Made by a program: the position numbers and the translations under genes. The notes beneath the pieces were generated by a model, which saw only the letters and a list, made by a program, of their open reading frames with translations, did no database searches and had not been told where the DNA came from. A DNA stretch of 64,000 nucleotides from NCBI GenBank assembly GCA_026636295.1, contig CP089454.1, forward strand, positions 930,001 to 994,000, in the 5' to 3' direction. Origin of the DNA: Medakamo hakoo. Its lineage: Eukaryota; Chlorophyta; Trebouxiophyceae; Coccomyxaceae. Shown piece by piece: positions 17,295 through 25,952 of this stretch. Each line of letters opens with the position of its first letter. Within the stretch, counting starts at the first letter, position 1.

Positions 17295-20200
17295 ATGGTC
17301 TCCTCGCCCGGCGCCGCCCGCTCACCCGCGGGCGCGGCGGCCCTGTCCGTCACGCCCGACGAGACCGAGATCGTCCGCCTGCTGCGCGCGCCCGACTGGA
17401 CGGCCCGCCTGCGGGCCGTGAAGACGCTGAAGAACGACTGCATCGGCAACCGCGCTCGCAAAGCCCGGTTCCTGGCCGCGGGCGCGGCGCCCGCCCTGGT
17501 GGCGGCGTTGAGGGAAGCCCTGGCCACGAGCGCCGCCGCCACGCCAGCCACGAGTGGGGAGCCGGCCACCGCCATGGACACGGACGCGCCTGCCGCCGAC
17601 TCTATCGCCATCCAGGCCGCGGCCGCGGTCTCCTCGCTGGCGTACGGCACCGCCGACGGCGCGGACGCGGTGCGCGCGGCGGGCGGTGTGCCTGCCCTAC
17701 TGGAAGCCCTGGCCTCCGGGCATGCGCGCGTGGCGGAGGCGGGCGTCCGGTCGCTGCGCCTGCTGCACGAGGTGAGGAGAGAGGGGGCGGGGCCATTTGC
17801 GTGCGCCGCGCGAAAGGGGGGCCCGCCCTTTTTCCTCCCTCCCTCACTCACGCCCCCGTCTCTCCGTCAACATCGTCAACAGTCCCCACTCGCCCCCGCC
17901 GCCGTCGCGGCCCCACTCCCACCCGCTGCCTTACGCCAGCTCGTCCGCCTGCTGGGCTCGGCCGCGCCGGGAGCGGCGGCCGTGGCGGCGTCGGTGCTGG
18001 GGCGGGCGTGCGCGGGCGTGGCCGGAGGAGGTGAGGGTGGCAGTGGTGACGCCTCCGACGCCGCGCCCGCCGCCGCGACCGCCACGTGCGTTGCCGTCTC
18101 GGCCGAAGGCGGCGGTGAGGCCTTGGTCCGCCTGCTGGTGAATGAGGGCGCGCCGTCGTCCACGGCCGCTGCGACGCCGCCCGCGCCTGCCGCCGCGGCC
18201 GCCGCCGCGGCCGCCGCCGCGGCCGCCCTCCGCCAGCTTGTCCGGGCCGTCCCGGCCGAAGCGGCCCGCCTGGCGTCCAACCCGGCGGCCGTCGCGGCCC
18301 TTACGCGCCTCCTGCGGTCGGACGTGGGTGGCGACGCTGGCGCGGCGCCGGCGACGGGCGCGTCCGCCGCCGCGCCGACGACCGGGCCGCGCCGCGCCGC
18401 CCCGGCCGCGCGCCTGGCCGCGGCGGCGTGCCTCGCGTCCGCCGCGCCCGCCATGGCGGACCCGGCCGCCGCGTCGGCCGCGCGCACGACCGCCCTCCCC
18501 GCCCTCGTCCGCCTGCTGCGCGACGGCGACGTCGGCCACGACGCGGCGGGCGTCCTGGCTGACCTGCTGGCGGGCGAGGACGAGGGCAGCGAGCAGCGCG
18601 GCCCGCCCGCGCCCACCGCCGCCGCGGCCGACGCCGTCGCCGACCCGTGCGCGCCGTCGTCCCCGCCGCCCGGCCCTCCTGCGGGAGGCAGCCTGCGCGC
18701 GCGGGCCGCGGACGCGGGCGCCGTCGACGCGCTGTGCGACCTGGTGGCGGGGCGGGGTGGGGGTGGGGGTGGGGGCGGGGGGGCGTCCGCCGCCACCTCG
18801 ACGACGTCCGGCCCCCGCCCATCCCCGTCCTACGGCGCCCTCCGCGCCCTGGCGTCCTTGTGCGGCCCGTCCGAAGCCGCGCGGTCCGCCCTGGCCGCCC
18901 ACGCCGGCGCCCTGCCCGCCGTGGTGGCGTCCCTGGACTCGCCCACCCCGGCAGTCCGGGCGGCGGCGTGCGCGTGCGTGCGCGCCGCCACCCGCTCCGC
19001 GCGCGCGCTCCGCGTCGGCCTCGCCGACGCCGCGCCCGGCCTCGCCGCGCCCTTGGTCCGCCTGCTCGCCGACCCGGACCAGGGCGTGCGGGCGGCCGCG
19101 TCGGCGGCCCTGTGCAACGTCGTCCTGGACTTTTCGCCGGCCAAGGCCGCCTTGCTGGACGCGGGCGCGCTCCCCGCCCTCGGCCGCCTGGCGTCCTCGG
19201 CCGCGCCGGCCGAGCGGCTGAACGCGGCGTGGGCCCTGCAAAACCTGGCGTACCACGCGACGCAGGGCCTGCGCCCGCGCCTGCTGGCCGAGCTGCCGTG
19301 GCCCACGGCGGCCGCCCTGGCGGGCGACCCGGACGACGGCCGGGTGCGCGTGCGGGCCCTGAACCTCATCCAGAACTTGTTCGCGCACGCGTCGCCCGCG
19401 GACGCGGCGGCGGCGGCCGCCTGGGGCGGGGCCGCCCTGTTTGAGGAGCTGGGGTGGCGGCTGCGCGAGGCGGCGGCCGTGCTGCGGGACGGCGCCGGCG
19501 CTAGCCGGTCGCCGTCGGCCATGGCGGTCGAGGGCGGCGACTCTCCGCCGCCGCCGCTCCCGCCTGGTGGCGGTGCGCCCGCCACGGCCGCCCCTGGCGC
19601 GCCCGCCTTCCGCCGGGCCTTGGCGGCCGAGCTGGCGGCCCTGCCGGCCGGCCGCCGGGTGGACGACGGCAGTGAAGAAGCCCGCCGCGGCGACGACGAC
19701 GACGACGACGGGGAGCGCGAGCGCACGACGCCCGCCGGCGGGTCGGCGGCCGCGCGCCCGGCCTCGGCCGGCGCGGGCGGGGCGCCCTCCCGCCCGGGCG
19801 CCGCCGCCGCCGGCCCGGCCGCGTCCACCGAACTGCGCCACGCCATCTACGCCCTGTCCAACGCGGCCGCGACGGGCGGGGAAGCCGAACGGAGCGCCGC
19901 CCTGGCGGCGGTGACGGGCGGCGGGCCGGCGCCCACGCCCGCTGTCGCGGTCCTCGGCCCGCTGCTGCGGTCCCACCCCGACGCCGCCGTCCGCCTGGCC
20001 GTCGCCTGGCTGGCCGTCAACCTGGCCGCGCCCGTGCCGGCTGGGCCGAGCCGGCGGGACCGGACGACGCGTGGGGCGGCTGGGGGTGGTGGCGGGCCGG
20101 CGGGCGCGGCGGCCGCCGACGCGGCGGCTGCGGCCGCGCGCGCGCGCGCCCTGTCCGCCGCCGTCCCCGCCGCGGCCGCGCCCCGGTCCGGGTCCGCCCG

Positions 20201-20363
20201 CCCGGACGGCACGGTCACGCTGGCTTCTGTCCTGCAAGGCGTGCACCGGGATGACGACGCGGGCGATGTGAGGGCGCGCGCGCTGGCGGCGGTGGACCGG
20301 CTCGGGGCGATGGAAGACAGCCTGGCCGCGGCGGAGGGCGGCAGCAGGCGCGGGGGCGGGTGA
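17295..20363 (+). CDS. ARMC8: ARMC8/GID5-like armadillo-repeat protein (GID/CTLH E3 ligase)
   Basis: Two exons, 17295..17771 and 17883..20363, encode 985 aa. The N-terminus DETEIVRLLRAPDWTARLRA, then KTLKNDCIGNRARKARFL, corresponds to the conserved ARMC8 start (KxIKNxxIGNxxxK). Armadillo-type repeats follow throughout, for example VRLLADPDQGVRAAASAALC and RVRALNLIQNLFAHASP. The C-terminus TVTLASVLQGVHRDDDAGDV and VDRLGAMEDSL matches the ARMC8 end. The length exceeds the usual 650-670 aa because of Ala/Gly-rich inserts. ARMC8 links substrate receptors to the CTLH/GID ubiquitin ligase. The 111-bp intron has GT/AG ends, keeps the frame and has no stop, so its retention would add 37 residues. It is convergent with the MORN gene, 79 bp away. 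Confidence 0.82.
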   Translation: MVSSPGAARSPAGAAALSVTPDETEIVRLLRAPDWTARLRAVKTLKNDCIGNRARKARFLAAGAAPALVAALREALATSAAATPATSGEPATAMDTDAPAADSIAIQAAAAVSSLAYGTADGADAVRAAGGVPALLEALASGHARVAEAGVRSLRLLHEVRREGAGPFACAARKGGPPFFLPPSLTPPSLRQHRQQSPLAPAAVAAPLPPAALRQLVRLLGSAAPGAAAVAASVLGRACAGVAGGGEGGSGDASDAAPAAATATCVAVSAEGGGEALVRLLVNEGAPSSTAAATPPAPAAAAAAAAAAAAALRQLVRAVPAEAARLASNPAAVAALTRLLRSDVGGDAGAAPATGASAAAPTTGPRRAAPAARLAAAACLASAAPAMADPAAASAARTTALPALVRLLRDGDVGHDAAGVLADLLAGEDEGSEQRGPPAPTAAAADAVADPCAPSSPPPGPPAGGSLRARAADAGAVDALCDLVAGRGGGGGGGGGASAATSTTSGPRPSPSYGALRALASLCGPSEAARSALAAHAGALPAVVASLDSPTPAVRAAACACVRAATRSARALRVGLADAAPGLAAPLVRLLADPDQGVRAAASAALCNVVLDFSPAKAALLDAGALPALGRLASSAAPAERLNAAWALQNLAYHATQGLRPRLLAELPWPTAAALAGDPDDGRVRVRALNLIQNLFAHASPADAAAAAAWGGAALFEELGWRLREAAAVLRDGAGASRSPSAMAVEGGDSPPPPLPPGGGAPATAAPGAPAFRRALAAELAALPAGRRVDDGSEEARRGDDDDDDGERERTTPAGGSAAARPASAGAGGAPSRPGAAAAGPAASTELRHAIYALSNAAATGGEAERSAALAAVTGGGPAPTPAVAVLGPLLRSHPDAAVRLAVAWLAVNLAAPVPAGPSRRDRTTRGAAGGGGGPAGAAAADAAAAAARARALSAAVPAAAAPRSGSARPDGTVTLASVLQGVHRDDDAGDVRARALAAVDRLGAMEDSLAAAEGGSRRGGG

Positions 20364-20442
20364 GGAGAGGGAGCGCGCGCGCAGCAGTAGGGGCGCAGTG
20401 TGTGTGTGTGTGAGTGTTTCCTCCCCGCTTGTCTTACAGGTC

Positions 20443-22497
20443 CTAACGCGATTCAGCGGCGCGGGCGACGGCGGCGTCGCGGGCGGTGCGGGCGGCGGAC
20501 GCGGACGCGTGCGCGCTGCGGACGGACGACGCCAGGCGCGCCTGGAACGCGCCCGCGGCGTCGCGCAGGCCCGCGGCCGCCGCCGCGGCGTCGGCCGCCA
20601 CGGCCGCCGCGGCTTCGGCCGCGGCCAGGGCTTGGGGCGGCGGCGGCGGCAGGTGGGCGGTCGACGCCCCCCCGCCCGCCGAGCACGGCAGGACGTGCGC
20701 AGCCTCGCCGCCGACCCACTCCCCCGCCCACGCCCCGCCGCTCGGCGCTCGCATCGCGACGCCCCACCCGTGCCGCGCGCCGGCCGCCCAGCCGCCCGCG
20801 TGCGTCGTCCCGCCGGCGGCCGTCAGGACGCCCAGGCCGTGCGGCCGCCCGCCCCGAAACTCGCCCGCGAACGTCGAGCCGTCCGGCCAGGCGTACACGC
20901 CGGCACCCTCAAACGCGCCGGCCCGGAAACCGCCGGCGTACGACGCGGCGGCCGTGGTCGCGCCCGGCCCCGTGCCGTGCGTGATGGGCGGCCCCGTGCA
21001 GATGCCCGGGCCGGACGGGACGCCGCCGTCCCACTCGCCCTCATGGACGCCGCCGCACGCCGCGCGAAAGACGCCGGGACCCGAGCGCAGCCCGCCGGCA
21101 AAGCCGCCGGCGTACGTGCCGTGGCCGGGCGCGGCCTCCACGCCCGTGCCGTCGCGCCGCCCGCCGCGCCAGGCGCCCGAGTACGACGCGCCGCCGTGGG
21201 CACTGGCGTAGACGGCGTGACCGCACACCGTGCCGCCGGCCCATTCTCCGGCAACGGTGCCGCCGCACGCCAGGACGGCGACGCCCAAGCCGTGCGGGGC
21301 GGGGCCGTGCAGGGCGACCAAGCGCCGAGCCTCGCCCCTGTAGGAGGCGGCGGCGGCGGGCACGGCGCGTGGGGGCGGGGACGGGGCGGCGGCGGCAGCG
21401 GCGGCGCACACGGCCGCGGCGCCGTCCAGCGGCGGCGCGTCGCCCGACGGGGTGGGCGACCGGGCGCGCGCGGACCGGGCGGGAGGCGGAGGCGCGCGCC
21501 AGAAGGGCTGGTCGGACGCCGTGGGCGTGCCCAGCGGCGGGGGCGTGGACACGCGCGCGGCCAGCGGCTGGTGGTGGCCAGCGGCAGCGGTGGTGGTGGG
21601 TGGCGGCGTGGGCGCGACCGCCGCTGCGGCACGTCCGGGCCCCAAGCTCGACGGCGGGCGGGGTGGCCGCCCACCACCGCCGGACGAGGGCCGCCGCGGC
21701 CGGGGGGACGGCGACGCGCCGCCGCCCGGGCTGCCCAGGCCGGCCATGGCTGCGACGAGCGAAGACACGGGCGGCGAGGGCGCCGCGGCGGGCGTGAGCG
21801 AGGACACGGGCGGCGAGGGAACCGCGGCGGGCGTGTGGAAGGCCGGCGACGGCGGCACCGCCGCCATCACCGACGCGGGAGTGTGGAAGGCGACGGCCGG
21901 CTCCAGGCGGGCGGCAGACGGGGTGTGAGCGGGCGTGGAGGCGGCGGACGGCGGGCGGGTCGTCGCCGCCGCCGGGACGGGCGGCGCGTTCTCTCCGCGC
22001 GGCGACGCAGCAGCGGGCGCGACCGCCAGGGCCCGGGTCGCGGCGGCGACAGCGCGACGCGCCGCATCCAGCGCGGGCGACGGTGGAGCAGGGCTGCCCG
22101 CACGCGCGCCCGTGAAGAATTTCCCGGCCTTGGCCGCCGCGTCGGCCGCGCCTGCCCAGGCGGCCGCGGCTGTGGCGAGGCGCGCCCGTGGCGAGTGACC
22201 GCCGACGCGCTCGGCGAGCGCCTGCGCCTCGGTCAGCAGGGCGTTGCCCGCAGTCACGCGCGCGGCCAGGGCGTCTCCACCTGACGGCCGCCCTTCCACA
22301 GACGCGCGGCGGACGAGGCGCTGGACGTCGGCGGCAGTGGCGAGCAAGACGCGGGCCGCCGCATGCGCGGCTGCCGCAGCCGCAGCTTCGGGCGTGGGCG
22401 GCGCGGGCCGCTTTTTGGACGCTGCACCGCCCGGCGGTGGGGGTGTCACGGCCTGAGGGCCTTGGCCCGCCGGTCGCAGAGGCGAGGCAGCGTCCAT
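20443..22497 (-). CDS. MORN-repeat protein
   Basis: Single exon, 684 aa. The first 360 residues are low-complexity (Ala/Pro-rich), with a short tandem repeat of SPAFHTPA- and PSPPVSSL-type units. From about residue 370 there are some eight MORN-type repeats, for example YSGAWRGGRRDGTGV, YAGGFAGGLRSGPGV, HEGEWDGGVPSGPGI and FAGEFRGGRPHGLGV. The C-terminus is an Ala-rich helix. MORN repeats often bind membranes or scaffold proteins and occur in plant phosphatidylinositol-phosphate kinases and ARC3. No kinase or FtsZ-like domain is present here, so the function is unknown. A TGTAA lies 7 nt after the stop. The ATG at 22497 is the first in frame. Confidence 0.8.
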   Translation of the reverse strand: MDAASPLRPAGQGPQAVTPPPPGGAASKKRPAPPTPEAAAAAAAHAAARVLLATAADVQRLVRRASVEGRPSGGDALAARVTAGNALLTEAQALAERVGGHSPRARLATAAAAWAGAADAAAKAGKFFTGARAGSPAPPSPALDAARRAVAAATRALAVAPAAASPRGENAPPVPAAATTRPPSAASTPAHTPSAARLEPAVAFHTPASVMAAVPPSPAFHTPAAVPSPPVSSLTPAAAPSPPVSSLVAAMAGLGSPGGGASPSPRPRRPSSGGGGRPPRPPSSLGPGRAAAAVAPTPPPTTTAAAGHHQPLAARVSTPPPLGTPTASDQPFWRAPPPPARSARARSPTPSGDAPPLDGAAAVCAAAAAAAPSPPPRAVPAAAASYRGEARRLVALHGPAPHGLGVAVLACGGTVAGEWAGGTVCGHAVYASAHGGASYSGAWRGGRRDGTGVEAAPGHGTYAGGFAGGLRSGPGVFRAACGGVHEGEWDGGVPSGPGICTGPPITHGTGPGATTAAASYAGGFRAGAFEGAGVYAWPDGSTFAGEFRGGRPHGLGVLTAAGGTTHAGGWAAGARHGWGVAMRAPSGGAWAGEWVGGEAAHVLPCSAGGGASTAHLPPPPPQALAAAEAAAAVAADAAAAAAGLRDAAGAFQARLASSVRSAHASASAARTARDAAVARAAESR

Positions 22498-22654
22498 GGG
22501 GCGTGGTTATTCTTTTGCCGTGTGGCGTGCGCGGGAAGGAGAAACGCAAAGTGACGCGCCGCGACAGGTGCAAACCCCTCCAGCAAAAAAATGGGTGTTT
22601 TGAGGGGGGCAGAGCGCGGGCGGCCGCGACGCCGCCTCACGCCCACCCAGCCCA

Positions 22655-23499
22655 TCACGCACCCCCCGCCTCCACAGCGGGCGTCGGCGGGGACTCGACG
22701 GCCTTGACGACCGCCGCCGCCAAGGCCGCGGACGACTGCGGGTTTTGGCCGGTGAGGAGCCGGCCGTCGGCCACGACGTGGGGCGCCCAGTCCGGGCCGG
22801 CGGCGTAGGACGCGCCCGCGGCCTTCAGCCGGGCTTCCAGCGTCTTGCCCGGCCCGCCGACCGCGTCCGTCTTGCCGACGGCCGCTTCTTCGGCGTCGGA
22901 AAAGCCCGTCAGGCGGCGGCCGCGGACAAGGCGGGCGGCGCAGGCGTCGCTGCTGAGCAGGGCGACGACGCCGTGGCAGACGGCGGCCACGACCTTGCCC
23001 GCGGCGTCGGCTTGGACCAACAGCGCGCCGACGGCCGGGTCGGTGGCCAAGTCCGCGACGGCGCCGTGGCCGCCCGCAACGAAGACGGCGTCGTAACCGG
23101 CGCCGTCGAGCTCCGCGACCTTGGCAGAGGCCGCGAGCGCCTCAGCTTCGTCCTCGTCAAAGCGGCGGGCGGCGGCCGTGTAAAAGTCGCCCGACCGGGA
23201 CGCGGCGTCGACGGGGATGGGCCCGCCCGCGGGCGAGGCCAAGTCGACGGTCCAGCCGGCCTGCGTGTGTGGGTGGGAGGGTGGGTGGGTGTGCGTGTGT
23301 GGGAGGGGCGTATGTTTCGAGGACGGACGCAACGCAACGAGGGTTGTGGGTGGGTTTTTCCTCGCGCGCGCTTCCGGGAGAGCATTCGCACCTGCTTGAA
23401 AGCGTAGAACGGCGCGGCCACTTCCTCCAACCAGACGCCGGTGTCGACGCCGGGTCCAAATTGGTCGGCCGACGTGCACACAATGAGAGCGCGGGGCAT
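22655..23499 (-). CDS. DJ-1/PfpI superfamily, Hsp31/glyoxalase III-like
   Basis: Two exons, complement(22655..23260, 23392..23499), encode 237 aa; the 131-bp intron is phase 0. The start MPRALIVCTSADQFGPG and VWLEEVAAPFYAFKQ (with the acidic residue that pairs with the nucleophile) precede AGWTVDLASPAGGPIPVD. VFVAGGHGAVADL is the GGHG turn. VAAVCHGVVALL is the nucleophile elbow with the catalytic cysteine. RLTGFSDAEE and GRLLTGQNPQSS complete the Hsp31-type signature. Family members hydrate methylglyoxal to lactate without glutathione or act as protein deglycases and holdases. Location is probably cytosolic, as no targeting sequence is seen. Confidence 0.87.
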
Positions 23500-23600
23500 G
23501 GTGCGGGTTTGAGGATTTGGCGCGGAAAAAAAAAAGCGCGTGTGTGTCTGGCTCAGTCGTCAACCCACTCGCCTCTGCATCCATCCTGCCGTCTACAGCG

Positions 23601-25121
23601 CTACAGCAGCAACCCCACCCGCCTCAACCCGCCCACGCTCCCCACCGCCCTCGCCGCAAAAAACACGCACAGGCACCACCACACCAACCCCAACTGAGCC
23701 GGCACAGGCGCGCGCGCAATGACGGCCGCCCTCCAAACCAACACGGCCGCGAACGCGCCCGCCATCGAAGCCACAACCACGCGCGGCGCGCCCGCCGCGA
23801 CCAGCACGCCCGTCGCCGCGACGTCGGCCGCGCACGCCAGGGTTGCGAGGCCCGCCTGGGGGGCCAGCGACCGCATCAGCGGCCACAGCGCCGCGTCAGG
23901 CGAGAACAGGGACCCGCCGAACGCGGCGGCCGACGCCGCGGCGAGGCCGCCGACCACGCCCAGCGCGCCGCCCAGGCGGACGAGGACGATTCTCGCCAGG
24001 GCCGCCGCTTCCCGGGCCGACCGCGCGGCGGGAATGAAGGCAAGCGCGCCGGCCTCCAGAGGGGTCAGGGCGAACGCCGCCAGGTTCCAAAACGCCCACA
24101 CGGGCTGGTGGGCCGCGACCGCGTCGGTGGGGAGGCCAGCCGCCGCGCCCTGGATAGTCCAATACGCAAGCATTTTTAGGAGGTAGACGGTCATGATGGG
24201 CAGGACGGTCGCGGCCAGGATGGACGCTGGCGACGGACGCGGCGCGTGCGTGCTCTTTCCATCATCATCCAGCGGGCGGAAGGTCGCGGCCGCGCCCGCG
24301 AGCGTCGGCCGCCCTGCACCTGGCCGCGCACCGAAGCAGACGGCCGCCAAAAGGCCGGCCGTGCCCAGGGCTTGCGCTGCCACGGTCGCGACGGCGGCGC
24401 CCGTCAACCCCAGGCCCGCCCGTCCCACGAGCAGCGCGTCGCCCACCACATTGAAAACGACCTGCGCGCCCGTCCAGACCAGCGGCGTCCGCGTGTCCCG
24501 CCGGCCCAACAAAATCGCCTGGCACACGGACGCCACCAGCACCAGCGGGATGCCGCCCGCGCGGACGCGGCAGTAGTCCAGGCCGGCGTCGATGAGCGCC
24601 GGGTTGGCGGCCGCGCCCGTCGCCATCAGGAAAGTGCGCCCACCGACAAGCGTCGCCAGCCCGGCCGCCAGGCCGACGGCCGTCGCCAGCGCGAGCCCCG
24701 CGCTGGCCAGGGCGTCCGCGCCCCGTCCGTCACCCGCGTTCAGGCGCGCCGACACCTCGCGCAGCACTGCCGCGTTCAAGCCCGATAACGAATATGACCA
24801 GAAAGTGAATACCTGGACGTTGGGCCCGAGCGCGGCGAGCGCGAGCGTGGTGGCACACCGGCCGACGAACAGGACGTCGACGGCGGAAAGCAAGGGGTCG
24901 GCGAGCGGGATGGCGGCGGTGGGGGCCATGAACCGGGCGATACGGCGCGTGGCGTCGGCCTCCCAGGCGGCCGTGTCGGCGCCGGGCGGGGGGAGGGGCG
25001 GGAGGGGCGTCGTGGTCGAGGCCGACGCGCGCGGTCGCGGCGCCGCCGGCCTGGTCGGCAGGCGACGCGCCCTCTGCACGTGCGCCACACGCGGCCGACA
25101 GGCGACGCCCGCGGACCTCAT
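23601..25121 (-). CDS. MATE-family transporter, plastid type
   Basis: Single exon, 506 aa. The first about 50 residues (MRSAGVACRPRVAHVQRARR, then Pro/Arg/Ser-rich) resemble a chloroplast transit peptide. About twelve hydrophobic segments follow in two related halves. The family block ADPLLSAVDVLFVGR opens the first bundle, and QAILLGRRDTRTPLVW resembles the QGxxRGxxDTxTPL motif typical of the EDS5/plastid branch of plant MATE proteins. Members export organic compounds in exchange for cations or protons; EDS5 moves isochorismate out of chloroplasts. The substrate here is unknown. The downstream DJ-1-like gene starts 101 nt after this stop on the same strand. Confidence 0.86.
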   Translation of the reverse strand: MRSAGVACRPRVAHVQRARRLPTRPAAPRPRASASTTTPLPPLPPPGADTAAWEADATRRIARFMAPTAAIPLADPLLSAVDVLFVGRCATTLALAALGPNVQVFTFWSYSLSGLNAAVLREVSARLNAGDGRGADALASAGLALATAVGLAAGLATLVGGRTFLMATGAAANPALIDAGLDYCRVRAGGIPLVLVASVCQAILLGRRDTRTPLVWTGAQVVFNVVGDALLVGRAGLGLTGAAVATVAAQALGTAGLLAAVCFGARPGAGRPTLAGAAATFRPLDDDGKSTHAPRPSPASILAATVLPIMTVYLLKMLAYWTIQGAAAGLPTDAVAAHQPVWAFWNLAAFALTPLEAGALAFIPAARSAREAAALARIVLVRLGGALGVVGGLAAASAAAFGGSLFSPDAALWPLMRSLAPQAGLATLACAADVAATGVLVAAGAPRVVVASMAGAFAAVLVWRAAVIARAPVPAQLGLVWWCLCVFFAARAVGSVGGLRRVGLLL

Positions 25122-25952
25122 GGCGGGCGTTGGGAGCACGGCGTCCGCCGTGTGGCGCGGGACGGCCGAAACAACACAAAAGCTCTTGTGAGGGGCATGC
25201 GCTGCGCGCTCCGACCATCGACACCCGACCTCATTATGTACTAAAAACAAAACAGGCGTGGAGTTGGAGCACTTTTTTGGGTTTGTTGCACGTCTTTCAT
25301 AAACCCCACACTTCCTTCATACACACACGGCAGGAACGCCCAGAAACGAAGAAGGAAACACTTTGTTTTTCGTTCGTCGGCTTTTTTTCTTTTGGCTCGG
25401 GAAGGAAAGAAAAGGGAAGAGTGTGGGAAACTCAAGCTACTCAAGCGGGCAGGGGGGGAGGGGGGATGTCAAAAGCTCTGTCTTTTCTCTCTCTCTCACT
25501 CTCTCCACCGGGAGGAATCCAGAGAGAGGGGAGTGAGGGGGGCGCGGCGCGCCGCGCTCGCCTCTCTCTGGTGTGGGGTGAGCGGGAAAAGTACGGAGAA
25601 GGGTAGGATCGAAGCAGAGGAGTGTTTTCGTTGTCACGGCCGCGCAGCTATAACTGCGCCGACGCCGCTTTACGGGACTCCGGAATACGTCGTGCGGGGG
25701 GGATGGAAGAAAATAAACACAGAAAAAAACCGGGTGGGGTGGGGGGATGGGGGATGAGGTCGGTCGGAAAAAGGGGAGGAGATGGAGCAGGGACGGCGCG
25801 GTCTCGCCTGCCTCGCACCATCTCGCTCGTCTTTTTCTTTCTTTCTTTCTTTCTTTTCATCGACGCAGCCTTGGCCGGCATCACATCGGACAAGGCTGCT
25901 ACGACAAGAAATGAATGGAAGGGTGGAGGAGAAAAAAATGTTATTCGTCGTT
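25122..25952. other. Intergenic region between OPR-RAP and MATE genes
   Basis: 831 bp without a supportable gene. It holds the OPR-RAP 3' UTR and the MATE promoter. Notable simple-sequence stretches are a pyrimidine run with CT repeats around 25480-25510 and a (CTTT)n run near 25835-25860. No RNA gene is recognised. Confidence 0.5.

Noticed and set aside
22655-25121. MATE and DJ-1-like genes considered as a second bicistron (101 nt apart, same strand)
   Set aside because: There is no overlap, and the long MATE frame contains many ATGs, so leaky scanning could not reach the second gene. Ordinary tandem genes are more likely.
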